Shown in pieces: positions 9,444 to 18,032 of a DNA stretch of 64,000 nucleotides. Every line of letters begins with the position of its first letter. The first letter of the stretch is position 1. Made by a program: the position numbers and the translations under genes. The notes beneath the pieces were generated by a model that saw only the letters and a program-made list of their open reading frames with translations, ran no database searches and was not told the origin of the DNA. Origin of the DNA: Rhodocyclaceae bacterium (lineage in GTDB: Bacteria; Pseudomonadota; Gammaproteobacteria; Burkholderiales; CAIKXV01); contig JADCHX010000010.1 of NCBI GenBank assembly GCA_020248265.1, forward strand, positions 62,001 to 126,000, given 5' to 3'.

Positions 9444-10766
9444 ATGGGCATCGAACTTCTCGCCCCCGCCATGTTCGCGACGATGATCGTGTTCCTGCTC
9501 ATCGGCTACCCGGTCGCGTTCTCGCTGGCAGCAGTCGGGCTGGCGTTCTCGCTGATCGGCATCCAGGCCGGGGCCTTCGGGCCGCAGCTGCTGCAGGCGC
9601 TGCCGGAGCGTGTCCTGGGCATCATGTCCAACCAGACCCTGCTGGCAATCCCGTTCTTCACCTTCATGGGGGTAGTGCTGGAGCGCAGCGGCATCGCGGA
9701 AGAGATGCTGGAGACGATGGGCCAGGTATTCGCCTCGGTGAAGGGCGGCATCGCCTATGCAGTCATCTTCGTCGGTGCGCTGCTCGGCGGACCGGCCGGC
9801 GTGGTCGCCGCGACGGTGATCGCGATGGGGTTGATCTCGCTGCCGGTGATGCTCCGCCACGGCTACTCGACCCGGCTGTCGACCGGCGTCATCGCCGCCT
9901 CCGGCACGCTCGCGCAGATCGTGCCGCCGTCGATCGTGCTGGTGGTCATGGCAGAGGTGCTGGGCATCTCGGTGGGCGACGTCTACGCCGGCGCGCTGGT
10001 GCCGAGCCTGGTGCTCACCGGCCTCTATGCGCTGTACATCTTCCTCGTGTCGCTGGTCTACCCGGATGCGGTCCCGGCGATCCCCGAAGCGGAACGCCAG
10101 CCGCGCGACCGGGCGCTGCTGCTGCGCGCCCTGAAGGCACTGGTGCCCGCCATCGTCCTGCTGTTCCTGGTGATCGGCACCATCTTCATGGGACTGGCGA
10201 CGCCGACCGAGGCCGCTGCGATGGGCGCTCTGGGTTCGCTCGGGCTCGCCGCTGCCAACCGTCGGCTCGACCGGCGCGTGCTGCGCGAGGCGATGGAACA
10301 GACAACCATCCTGACCAGCTTCGCCATCTTCATCCTGATCGGCGCGACGATTTTCACGCTGGTGTTCCGTGGGCTCGACGGCGACCTGTGGGTCGAGCAC
10401 CTGCTGACCGGCCTGCCCGGCGGGCAGACCGGCTTCCTCATCTTCGTCAACGTGCTGATCTTCCTGCTGTCGTTCTTCCTCGACTTCTTCGAGATCGCAT
10501 TCATCCTGCTGCCGCTGCTCGGCCCGGTCGCCGACAAGCTGGGCATCGACCTGGTCTGGTTCGCCGTGCTGATCGCAGTGAACATGCAGACCTCGTTCAT
10601 GCATCCACCGTTCGGCTTCGCGCTGTTCTATCTGCGCAGCGTCGCGCCGCCGTCGGTCAGGACCACCGACATCTACCTCGGCGCGATCCCGTTCATCATC
10701 ATCCAGCTGATCATGGTCGGGCTGCTGATCGCGTTCCCCGGCCTGGTGCTCAACTTCACGAAGTAG
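9444..10766 (+). CDS. TRAP transporter large membrane subunit (DctM type)
   Basis: The 440-residue protein is the ion-coupled permease of a TRAP system. It has about twelve hydrophobic segments and the DctM patterns MSNQTLLAIPFFTFMG, GGIAYAVIFVGALLGG, AASGTLAQIVPPSIVL, GLATPTEAAAMGALGS and FLDFFEIAFILLPLL near the C-terminus. The ATG at 9444 lies 13 bases after the small subunit stop; a longer open frame from 9129 lies over that gene and is discarded. The receptor gene is on the opposite strand and convergent, with palindromic repeats between them, rather than in the same operon. Confidence 0.95.
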   Translation: MGIELLAPAMFATMIVFLLIGYPVAFSLAAVGLAFSLIGIQAGAFGPQLLQALPERVLGIMSNQTLLAIPFFTFMGVVLERSGIAEEMLETMGQVFASVKGGIAYAVIFVGALLGGPAGVVAATVIAMGLISLPVMLRHGYSTRLSTGVIAASGTLAQIVPPSIVLVVMAEVLGISVGDVYAGALVPSLVLTGLYALYIFLVSLVYPDAVPAIPEAERQPRDRALLLRALKALVPAIVLLFLVIGTIFMGLATPTEAAAMGALGSLGLAAANRRLDRRVLREAMEQTTILTSFAIFILIGATIFTLVFRGLDGDLWVEHLLTGLPGGQTGFLIFVNVLIFLLSFFLDFFEIAFILLPLLGPVADKLGIDLVWFAVLIAVNMQTSFMHPPFGFALFYLRSVAPPSVRTTDIYLGAIPFIIIQLIMVGLLIAFPGLVLNFTK

Positions 10767-10768
10767 CC

Positions 10769-10828
10769 AGACCTGGGGTCAGACCTCGGGGTCTGACCCC
10801 AGGGTCTGACCCCAGGGTCTGACCCCAG
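10769..10828. repeat. Tandem 13-base palindromes (GGGTC-T-GACCC) at a convergent junction
   Basis: An 11-base copy with the centre base A (10775-10785) is followed by three 13-base units starting at 10788, 10801 and 10814. Each unit contains GGGTC-T-GACCC, which is self-complementary around one base. The array fills the gap between the TRAP permease and the convergent receptor gene. It can fold into several alternative hairpins and could act as a two-way transcription stop. The same palindrome occurs at 14754-14782 and a related arm occurs inside dnaE2. Confidence 0.85.
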
Positions 10829-10853
10829 CCGTTCCGCGCCTTCGTCTGGCGAT

Positions 10854-12116
10854 CTACTTCTTCGCCGGTGCAGCCGGTCCGGCCGGCGCTGGCGCGCCGA
10901 GCGGATTGGTGAGCACGAAGCTGTCGAAGCTCAGGTCGGCGGTACGATGCCAGGCGTGCTGGGCGTCGCGGAACGCGCGCCAGTTCGCATAGATCTTCGC
11001 GAAGGACGGGTTCTTCGCCGCTTCTTCGTCGTAGATCTGGAACGCCGCCTTCTGGGCCGCAGCCATCACGTCGGCCGGGAACGACCGTACCTGCACGCCG
11101 GTCTTCTGTATGCGGGCGAGCGCCGGCGGATTCTTCGCGTCGTACTCGGCCAGCATGTTGACGTTGATCTCGGCCGAGGCGACATCGATCGCCTGCTGGA
11201 ACTCGCGCGGCAGCTTCTCCCATTCCTTGAGGCCGACATACATCGACAGCTGTGCGCCACCCTCCCAGAAGCCGGGGTAGTAATAGAACTTGGTGACCTT
11301 GGCGAAGCCGAGCTTCTCGTCGTCGTACGGGCCGACGAACTCGGTGGCATCGATCGTGCCGCGCTCGAGCGACGAGTAGATGTCGGCCGGGGCGATCACC
11401 TGCGGCAGCACGCCGATGCGCGCGAGCATCTCGCCAGCGAGGCCGGGAATGCGGAAACGCAGGCCCTGCATGTCCTTCAGCGTGCGGATCTCGCGCCGGA
11501 ACCAGCCGCCCATCTGGGTGCCGGTGTTGCCCGCCGGGAAGCTCATCACGTTGAACTCGCGCATCACCTCGCGCATCAGCTCGAGGCCGCCGCCGTAGTA
11601 CATCCAGGCGTTCTGCTGGCGAGCATTCAGGCCGAACGGCACCGCGGTGTCGAAGGCCAGCGCGCGGTTGCGGCCGATGTAGTAATAGCTCGCGGTATGA
11701 CCCATCTCGACGGTGCCGTTCTGCACGGCGTCGAGCACCTGCAGCCCGCCGACGATCTCGCCGGCGGCGAACGGGCGGATCTGGAAGCGTCCGCCGGTCA
11801 GCCGGTCGATGCGCTCGCAGAACATCTGCGCAGCGCCGAACAGGGTATCGAGGCTCTTCGGGAAACTCGACTGCAGCCGCCAGCGCACCGAAGGCCCGCT
11901 CTGCGCGATCGCAGGCGCAGCGACCGCGGCGGTGGCCGACGCGGCAGCGCCCTGCAGGAAGGCGCGGCGGTGGCGGCGCACGGCGGCCGCGCTGCCCTCG
12001 GCAACGGGCGCCGTGCCGGGGCTGGCTGCCTTCAAGGTACTGCCGTCGCCTGCCGCACGGCTGTCGGTCATCCCGCTTGCATCCCTGCCGCCGTCGCGGC
12101 TGCTCCTGCCTCGCAT
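10854..12116 (-). CDS. TRAP transporter substrate-binding protein (DctP family, Tat-exported)
   Basis: The 420-residue protein is a periplasmic receptor of the DctP family, probably the partner of the facing membrane subunits. A Tat-type signal, RRHRRAFLQGAAAS near residues 47-60 followed by an alanine-rich helix and APAIAQ, precedes the mature part. WRLQSSFPKSLDTLFGAAQMFCERI and MQGLRFRIPGLAGEML (with the anion-binding Arg) are family features, as is the RGTIDATEFVGPYDDE stretch of the keto-acid-binding TakP branch. ATG at 12116 has AGGAGA upstream and gives a 46-residue extension before the twin arginines; M16 (12071) is an alternative. The C-terminus is rich in Ala and Pro. Confidence 0.92.
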   Translation of the reverse strand: MRGRSSRDGGRDASGMTDSRAAGDGSTLKAASPGTAPVAEGSAAAVRRHRRAFLQGAAASATAAVAAPAIAQSGPSVRWRLQSSFPKSLDTLFGAAQMFCERIDRLTGGRFQIRPFAAGEIVGGLQVLDAVQNGTVEMGHTASYYYIGRNRALAFDTAVPFGLNARQQNAWMYYGGGLELMREVMREFNVMSFPAGNTGTQMGGWFRREIRTLKDMQGLRFRIPGLAGEMLARIGVLPQVIAPADIYSSLERGTIDATEFVGPYDDEKLGFAKVTKFYYYPGFWEGGAQLSMYVGLKEWEKLPREFQQAIDVASAEINVNMLAEYDAKNPPALARIQKTGVQVRSFPADVMAAAQKAAFQIYDEEAAKNPSFAKIYANWRAFRDAQHAWHRTADLSFDSFVLTNPLGAPAPAGPAAPAKK

Positions 12117-12233
12117 GCCATTCTCCTCGTTCCGGGTTCGGTGCCCTGTACGATCCTGCCGGGCGTGGTCACCCGGCTGCCGGCAAGAGTGTAGCTACAA
12201 GCCCTTCCGGCCGCCAACGGCTTATGATCGCGC

Positions 12234-13313
12234 ATGGACCAACCCACCGCCGCCTGGATCGACACCGCCGCGGGCCTGTCGGCCCTGCTCTCCCGGCTTA
12301 CCGCATCGCCCCGGGTCGGACTCGACACCGAGTTCATGCGGGTCAACACCTTCTGGCCCGACCTCGCGCTGGTGCAGTTGCAGGCCGACGGCCCACCAGC
12401 GCTGATCGATCCGATCGGCTGCGCAGACCTGGCGCCGCTCGCACCCCTGCTCACCGGCGCCGGCTGCGTGAAGATCATGCACAGCGCGAGCGAAGACCTG
12501 GTCGCGCTGGCGCCGATTTCGGGCGCACCGATCGCGGCGCTGTTCGACACGCAGATCGCCGCGGCATTTGCCGGCCTGGGGCCTGGCATCGGCTACCAGC
12601 GCCTGGTGCAGATGCTGCTCGATATCGAGATCGGCAAGGGCGAGACCCGCTCCGACTGGCTGCAGCGCCCGCTGACCGAGCAGCAGAAACGGTATGCGGC
12701 GATCGACGTGGTGCACCTGCCGGCGATGCACGACCTGCTGTCCGGCAAGCTAGAGCAGCGGAAGATGCTCGACTGGTGCCAGGAGGACTGCGACCGGCTG
12801 GCCGCCGGCCCGGTCCCCGACGACGAACCGCACCTTTCCTTCACGGCGCTGTGGAAGTCCCCGCCCGATGTACAGGCACGGCTGCGCCGGCTGCTGCACT
12901 GGCGCGAAGCGCTGGCGCGCCGGATCAACCGTCCACGCGCCTGGATCTTCGACAACGCACTCGCCACCTCCCTGGTAGAGACACCGCCGGCCGATACCGA
13001 TGCGCTGGCCTCGCGGATGCGTGGCCAGCGCAGCTTCCCGAAGCGCGAACTGCTGCCCTTGTTCGAGCTGCTGGAGTCGCCGTTGACCGACGAAGAACTC
13101 GAGCTGCCACCGATCCCGCCGCCGATCCGTGGCGAACCGGCCCAGCTGCTGACACAGGTGCGTGACAAGGTCGCGGCACGCGCAGCCGAGCTGGACCTGC
13201 CGCCGGCGCTGCTCTGCCCGCGACGGCTGCTGGAAGCATGGGTACGGGGCGAGCAGTCGCCTGAACTTGCCGGTTGGCGTGGCAAGGCATTGGGAGACCT
13301 GCTGGATCGTTGA
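12234..13313 (+). CDS. rnd: Ribonuclease D
   Basis: RNase D is a 3'-5' exoribonuclease that trims tRNA precursors. The 359-residue protein has the DEDDy exonuclease domain in the first 175 residues: LDTEFMRVNTFWPDLALVQL (D31 and E33), KIMHSASEDLVAL and YAAIDVVHLPAMHDLL with the Tyr/Asp pair. The HRDC region follows (about 205-290), with LLHWREALARRINRPRAWIFDNA. The ATG at 12234 is 117 bases from the divergent TRAP receptor gene. The length is normal for the family. Confidence 0.94.
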   Translation: MDQPTAAWIDTAAGLSALLSRLTASPRVGLDTEFMRVNTFWPDLALVQLQADGPPALIDPIGCADLAPLAPLLTGAGCVKIMHSASEDLVALAPISGAPIAALFDTQIAAAFAGLGPGIGYQRLVQMLLDIEIGKGETRSDWLQRPLTEQQKRYAAIDVVHLPAMHDLLSGKLEQRKMLDWCQEDCDRLAAGPVPDDEPHLSFTALWKSPPDVQARLRRLLHWREALARRINRPRAWIFDNALATSLVETPPADTDALASRMRGQRSFPKRELLPLFELLESPLTDEELELPPIPPPIRGEPAQLLTQVRDKVAARAAELDLPPALLCPRRLLEAWVRGEQSPELAGWRGKALGDLLDR

Positions 13314-13369
13314 GCGTCGGCGAGTGATGCGACGCATGGTCGACTCCGCAGCTGCCGCAAGGACCGGAC

Positions 13370-14734
13370 ATGGGTAGACAAGTAGAGACGCTCGCCGGTT
13401 TCGTCTCCGGCACACGCTTCGAGGACATACCGGAACGGGTACGCCGGCACGCGAAGCTGGTGGTGCTCGACACCCTGGGCGTGATGCTCGCGGGTTCGCA
13501 GCGGCCGGAGGTAAGGCAGTTGCGTACCGCGCTGCTGGCCGCTCCCGGCGACGGCCCGCCCGGTCCGTCCACTGCGTATGCCATGGGCTTTCCGACCGGC
13601 GACCCGCGCAGCGTCGCGCTGGTCAACGGCATCGCCGCACGTTCGCTCGAGCTGTGCGAGGGCCATCGTTTCGTGATGTTCCAGGGCGGCGCGCAGATCC
13701 TGCCCGGGTTGCTCGCGGTCGCCGAGGGGCGCCACCTGCCCGGGCGCGACCTGCTGTGCGCGTTCATCCTCGGCTACGACGCTGGGGCACGGCTCTCGCT
13801 GTCGATGACCCCGCGCGACCTCGTGCACCAGAACGGGCAGGCGACCCTGCTCGGCGCCTCGGCCGCCGGCGCCCGGCTGCGCGGGCTGGATGCGACGACC
13901 ACCAGCCTGGCGATGCGGCTGGGCGCGACGCTGATGCTCACGCCGAGCTACACCGATGCGATCTCCGGCGCGACGGCACTCAACGTGGCCGGCGGCATGT
14001 GCGGACATGCGGCCTCTCTCGCGCCCGAACTGGCGCTGGCCGGTTTCGAGGCCCAGTCCGATGCGGTCGAACTCTCGCTGGGGCGGCTTGTCGCCGAAGG
14101 CTTCCGCCCGGAGACGGTGCTGGAAGACCTCGGCACCCGCTGGGAGATCACCCGCAACTGGTTCCGCCTGCGCGCCTGCTGCAACCCGATCCACTCCGCG
14201 CTCGATGCGCTTCAAGAGGCGCTTGCCCGGCTGCGACCGGACCCGGCGTCGATCGAGCGCATCGACATCCGCACCTACCAGTTCGCCGCAAAGATGGGCG
14301 AGCGCGACCCGGCGAACTACTTCGCGTCGCGCTACTCCCTGCCGCACGCGGCAGCCGGGCTGGCGCTGTGCGGCAGCACCGGCTTCGACACACTGAACGA
14401 CGACACCGTGCACGACCCGGCCTGGGCGGCGATGCGCCAGCGGGTCCACGTGTCCGAGGACATGGCGATGACCGCCGCACTGCCCCATCGCAAGCCGTCG
14501 CTGGCCACCGTCACGCTGAAGGACGGCCGCAGCGCGAGCGGCACCTGCGACCTGCCGCGCGGCGACTTCCAGAACCCGTACGACGAGTCGGAGATCCGGG
14601 CCAAGTTCCACGGGCTGGCGGCACATGTACTGAGCGCGGACGGCGCGCGACGGGCGGAGGCGGCGGTGGATGCGGTGGAGGATTGGGAGGATGTCGCGGG
14701 GTTCGTGAAGCTGTTGCGGCAGGCCTCCCGCTAG
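13370..14734 (+). CDS. MmgE/PrpD family protein
   Basis: The 454-residue protein belongs to the MmgE/PrpD family, whose known members include 2-methylcitrate dehydratase, cis-aconitate decarboxylase and immune-type aconitate enzymes. Visible family features are VRRHAKLVVLDTLGVMLAGS near the N-terminus, ALVNGIAARSLELCEGHR, the HQNGQATLLGASAAGARLRGLD stretch and RLRACCNPIHSALDAL (about 266-281). No methylcitrate-cycle neighbours are present, so a specific substrate cannot be assigned. The ATG at 13370 has AAGGA upstream and lies 56 bases after rnd. It ends against the convergent dnaE2. Confidence 0.85.
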   Translation: MGRQVETLAGFVSGTRFEDIPERVRRHAKLVVLDTLGVMLAGSQRPEVRQLRTALLAAPGDGPPGPSTAYAMGFPTGDPRSVALVNGIAARSLELCEGHRFVMFQGGAQILPGLLAVAEGRHLPGRDLLCAFILGYDAGARLSLSMTPRDLVHQNGQATLLGASAAGARLRGLDATTTSLAMRLGATLMLTPSYTDAISGATALNVAGGMCGHAASLAPELALAGFEAQSDAVELSLGRLVAEGFRPETVLEDLGTRWEITRNWFRLRACCNPIHSALDALQEALARLRPDPASIERIDIRTYQFAAKMGERDPANYFASRYSLPHAAAGLALCGSTGFDTLNDDTVHDPAWAAMRQRVHVSEDMAMTAALPHRKPSLATVTLKDGRSASGTCDLPRGDFQNPYDESEIRAKFHGLAAHVLSADGARRAEAAVDAVEDWEDVAGFVKLLRQASR

Positions 14735-14751
14735 GGAGCGGCGCGAAAACC

Positions 14752-14806
14752 CCGGGGTCTGACCCCCGTGGGGTCAGACCCCAGTCGTGGACCCCGGTCG
14801 TGGACC
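14752..14806. repeat. Paired GGGGTC/GACCCC palindromes and a 10-base direct repeat between convergent genes
   Basis: Two 13-base palindromes, GGGGTCTGACCCC (14754-14766) and its complement GGGGTCAGACCCC (14770-14782), are three bases apart and can pair with each other or each fold alone. They are followed by GTCGTGGACC twice (14784-14793 and 14797-14806), the second copy ending at the dnaE2 stop codon. The element lies between the MmgE/PrpD gene and dnaE2, which converge here. Confidence 0.85.
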
Positions 14807-17800
14807 TCAGCCGAAGTCGCGCGAGGTGGTCACCAGCCGGCCGAGCAGCCGGGTGTCGTCGACCAGCCGGCCGGCGACCAGGTGCACCACCTCGCCCTCG
14901 CGCTGCACATGGCCGTACACGGTCATCAGGCGCGAGCCGAGCAGTTCGCGCCGCTGCCTCTCGACGATCGTCGGCCAGACCACCACATTGATGTGGCCGG
15001 TCTCGTCCTCCAGCGTCACGAACACCACGCCGCTGGCGGTGGACGGACGCTGGCGGCAGGTGACGATGCCGCAGGCGCGGATCACCTGGCCGTTGCGCGC
15101 GGCACGCACCGCGTCGGCGGTGTACAGGCGGCGTCCGGCGAGCATCGGCCGCAGCAGCGCGAGCGGATGCCGACGCAGCGTGAGGCCGAGCGTCGAGTAG
15201 TCGAGCATCACGTCCTCGCCTTCGGTCGGCGGCAGCAGCGATGCCTGCACTGCGTCGCGCGGTGCACGCGTCAGCGGCGTGTCGGACTCCAGCGCGAGCG
15301 CCTGCCACCAGGCCTCGCGCCGGTGCCCCGTCAGTGCACGCAGCGCATCGGCGGCGGCGAGTGCATTGACGTCCGCGCGCTGCAGCGCCGCGCGCCGCGC
15401 GAGGTCGTCGAGATCGGCAAATGGCGACTGCCCGCGCGCGGCCACCAGCCGCGCCGCGCCGGCTTCGGACAGGCCCTTCACCATGCGCAGGCCGAGGCGT
15501 AGCGCGGGTGCACTGCCGCTCTGACCGCCCCCCTCCAGGACGCAATCCCAGCCGCTCACCATCACGTCCGGTGGCAGCACCTGCACGCGATGCCGCTTCA
15601 CGTCCTGCACGATCTCGGACGGCGAATAGAAACCGAGCGGCTGCGCGTTCAGCAGTCCGCAGGCAAAGGCCGCCGGATGGTGGCACTTGAGCCAGCAGGA
15701 CACATAGACCAGCAGCGCGAAGCTCGCCGCATGCGACTCCGGGAACCCGTACTCGCCGAAGCCCTGGATCTGCCGGAAGATCTGTTCAGCATAGTCGGCG
15801 CTGTAGCCGCGCGCGAGCATGCCGGCGAGCAGCTTGTCGCGAAACGGTTCCAGGCCACCCTTGCGCCGCCATGCCGCCATCGCGCGGCGTACCCGGTCGG
15901 CCTCGCCGGCACTGAAGCCGGCGGCCACCACCACCAGCTGCATCACCTGCTCCTGGAAGATCGAGATGCCGAGCGTGCGCTCGAGCACGCCCTTCACCGC
16001 CTCGGATGGATAGGTGACCGGCTCCAGCCCCTGCCGCCGCCGCAGGTAGGGATGCACCATGCCGCCCTGGATCGGACCCGGCCGCACGATCGCCACCTCG
16101 ATCACGAGATCATAGAAGCACCTGGGCTTCAACCGCGGCAGCATGGTCATCTGCGCCCGCGATTCGATCTGGAACACGCCGATGGTGTCGGCGCGCTGGA
16201 TCATCGCGTAGGTCCGCTCGTCCTCCGCCGGGATGTCCTGCAGCCGCCAGGGTCGGCTGGGGTCAGGTCTTGCCTTTTGCACATGTTGCCCTTCGCGGAA
16301 AGGGCGAACACCTGTCTCAGGGTGCAAAAGACAAGACCTGACCCCAGGATCACAGACCCCAGGATCACCAGGTTCCACGCCGAACGCGCTCAGTGCATCG
16401 AGCGTGCGGCGCACCGCGGTCAGCATGCCGAGCGCGAGCACGTCGACCTTCAGCAGGCCGAGTGCGTCGAGGTCGTCCTTGTCCCACTGGATCACGGTGC
16501 GTCCGTCCATCGCCGCGTTCTCGACCGGCACCAGCCGGGTCAGCCGGTCGCGCGCGATCACGAAGCCGCCGCTGTGCTGCGACAGGTGACGCGGGAAGCC
16601 GACCAGCTGCTGCGCGAAGTCGACCACCTGCCCGACCCGCGGATTGCCGGGATCGAAGCCGGCCTCGACCAGCCGCTCGTCCTGCACCTGCTTGCCGTCC
16701 CACCAGGCGATCGTCTTCGCCAGCCGGTCGACCTGGTCGAGCGACAGGCCGAACGCCTTGCCGACGTCGCGCAGCGCCGAGCGCGGCCGGTAGGTGGCGA
16801 GCGCCGCGGTCAGGGCCGCCCGGTCGCGGCCGTACTTGCGGTAGATGTACTGCATCACCTCCTCGCGCCGCTCGTGCTCGAAGTCGACGTCGATGTCCGG
16901 CGGCTCGTTGCGCTCCTTGGAGATGAAGCGTTCGAACAGCACCTGCATCCGGCCCGGGTCGACCTCGGTCACGCCCAGCGCATAGCAGACCGCGGAGTTG
17001 GCTGCCGAGCCGCGGCCCTGGCACAGGATGCCGCGCTCGCGGGCGAAGCGCACGATGTCGTGCACGGTGAGGAAATAGGCCTCGTAGCCGAGGTCGGCGA
17101 TCAGCGCGAGCTCATGCTCGATGAGCTTCAGCACGTGGTCCGGCGTGCCCCGGGGATAGCGTTCATGCAGGCCCTCGACGGTGAGCTGGCGCAGCCAGCC
17201 CGAAGCGGTCTGGCCGTCGGGCACCAGCTCGCGCGGGTACTCGTAGCGCAGCTCGTCCAGCGAGAAGGTGCAGCGCTCGGCGATCTCGACCGATTCCATC
17301 AGCAGCTCGGGCGGATACAGCCGGGCCAGCCGGGCGATCGGCCGCAGGCAGCGCTCCGCGTTGGGCAGCACCCGCGTGCCGAGCTCGGCCAGCGGCAGGC
17401 CCTCGCGGATCGCGGTCAGCACGTCGTGCAGCGTCTTTCGTTCGCGCCGGTGCATCTGTACCGCGCCGCAGGCGACCAGCGGCAGGCCCGCCGCCAGCCG
17501 GGACGCGCGTTCCAGCACCGCGCCATCGTCCGGCCCGTGCGCGAGCACAACGCCGATCCAGCACGCACCGGGGAAGGCGCCGCCGATCATAGCCACCGAC
17601 TCGCCCCCCTCCGACGCCGCGACCGTGGCAGACGGTACGACGATCGCCAGGCAGTGCGGCAGGCCGCACGCGAGGTCGGCGAGCAGCAGTCGGTAGCTGC
17701 CCTTGGGCATGCGCCCGCGGGCGAGACTGATCAGCTCGCAGAGGTTGCCGTAGCCCTCGCGGCTGCAGGCGAGCAGGATGACGCGCTCGATCGACGGCGC

Positions 17801-18019
17801 ATCGGCGAGTGCGAACTGCGCACCGATGACCAGGTGCAGCCCGCACTCCTTCGCGGCCAGGTGCGCACGCACCACGCCGGACACCGAACACTCGTCGACG
17901 ATCGCCAGTGCGCGGTAGCCCAGCGCCGAGGCCTGCGCAACCAGTTCCTCCGGGTGCGAAGCACCGCGCAGGAAGGTGAAGTTCGAGAGCGCGTCGAGTT
18001 CCGCGCAGGCCGGCAGCAT
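14807..18019 (-). CDS. dnaE2: Error-prone DNA polymerase DnaE2 (ImuC) with a repeat-derived insertion
   Basis: DnaE2 is the polymerase of the ImuA-ImuB-DnaE2 mutasome, which copies damaged DNA during the SOS response. The 1070-residue protein starts with the PHP domain (LSNFTFLRGASHPEELV, YRALAIVDECSVSGV), continues with the polymerase core (CQGRGSAANSAVCYALGVT, EPPDIDVDFEHERREEV with catalytic Asp residues, HLSQHSGGFVIA, DTIGVFQIESRAQMTMLPRL) and ends with a C-terminal OB fold (INVVVWPTIVERQRRELL). Residues 551-588 are encoded by a hairpin repeat (see 16257-16369) inserted in frame in the linker before DIPAEDERTYAMIQ. ATG at 18019 was chosen because the longer frame to 18475 overlaps imuB. 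imuB ends 13 bases upstream. Confidence 0.95.
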   Translation of the reverse strand: MLPACAELDALSNFTFLRGASHPEELVAQASALGYRALAIVDECSVSGVVRAHLAAKECGLHLVIGAQFALADAPSIERVILLACSREGYGNLCELISLARGRMPKGSYRLLLADLACGLPHCLAIVVPSATVAASEGGESVAMIGGAFPGACWIGVVLAHGPDDGAVLERASRLAAGLPLVACGAVQMHRRERKTLHDVLTAIREGLPLAELGTRVLPNAERCLRPIARLARLYPPELLMESVEIAERCTFSLDELRYEYPRELVPDGQTASGWLRQLTVEGLHERYPRGTPDHVLKLIEHELALIADLGYEAYFLTVHDIVRFARERGILCQGRGSAANSAVCYALGVTEVDPGRMQVLFERFISKERNEPPDIDVDFEHERREEVMQYIYRKYGRDRAALTAALATYRPRSALRDVGKAFGLSLDQVDRLAKTIAWWDGKQVQDERLVEAGFDPGNPRVGQVVDFAQQLVGFPRHLSQHSGGFVIARDRLTRLVPVENAAMDGRTVIQWDKDDLDALGLLKVDVLALGMLTAVRRTLDALSAFGVEPGDPGVCDPGVRSCLLHPETGVRPFREGQHVQKARPDPSRPWRLQDIPAEDERTYAMIQRADTIGVFQIESRAQMTMLPRLKPRCFYDLVIEVAIVRPGPIQGGMVHPYLRRRQGLEPVTYPSEAVKGVLERTLGISIFQEQVMQLVVVAAGFSAGEADRVRRAMAAWRRKGGLEPFRDKLLAGMLARGYSADYAEQIFRQIQGFGEYGFPESHAASFALLVYVSCWLKCHHPAAFACGLLNAQPLGFYSPSEIVQDVKRHRVQVLPPDVMVSGWDCVLEGGGQSGSAPALRLGLRMVKGLSEAGAARLVAARGQSPFADLDDLARRAALQRADVNALAAADALRALTGHRREAWWQALALESDTPLTRAPRDAVQASLLPPTEGEDVMLDYSTLGLTLRRHPLALLRPMLAGRRLYTADAVRAARNGQVIRACGIVTCRQRPSTASGVVFVTLEDETGHINVVVWPTIVERQRRELLGSRLMTVYGHVQREGEVVHLVAGRLVDDTRLLGRLVTTSRDFG
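16257..16369. repeat. Hairpin repeat element captured inside dnaE2
   Basis: Two 26-base arms, 16257-16282 and 16322-16347, are inverted copies with one mismatch; each outer end reads CTGGGGTCAGG. The 39 bases between them hold a second hairpin, GCCCTT-N6-AAGGGC (about 16289-16306). Next to the right arm the 13 bases ACCCCAGGATCAC occur at 16341-16353 and again at 16357-16369. The element reads through without stop codons in the dnaE2 frame as GDPGVCDPGVRSC... and lies where DnaE2 relatives have a short variable linker. The GGGGTC outer arm resembles the palindromes at 10.8 and 14.8 kb. Confidence 0.85.
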
Positions 18020-18032
18020 GGAGGACTCGCCA

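Noticed and set aside
10769-14806. GGGTC/GACCC palindrome copies as ends of an insertion sequence spanning the genes between them
   Set aside because: The genes between the two copies (TRAP receptor, rnd, MmgE/PrpD) are ordinary chromosomal genes, and no transposase is present.
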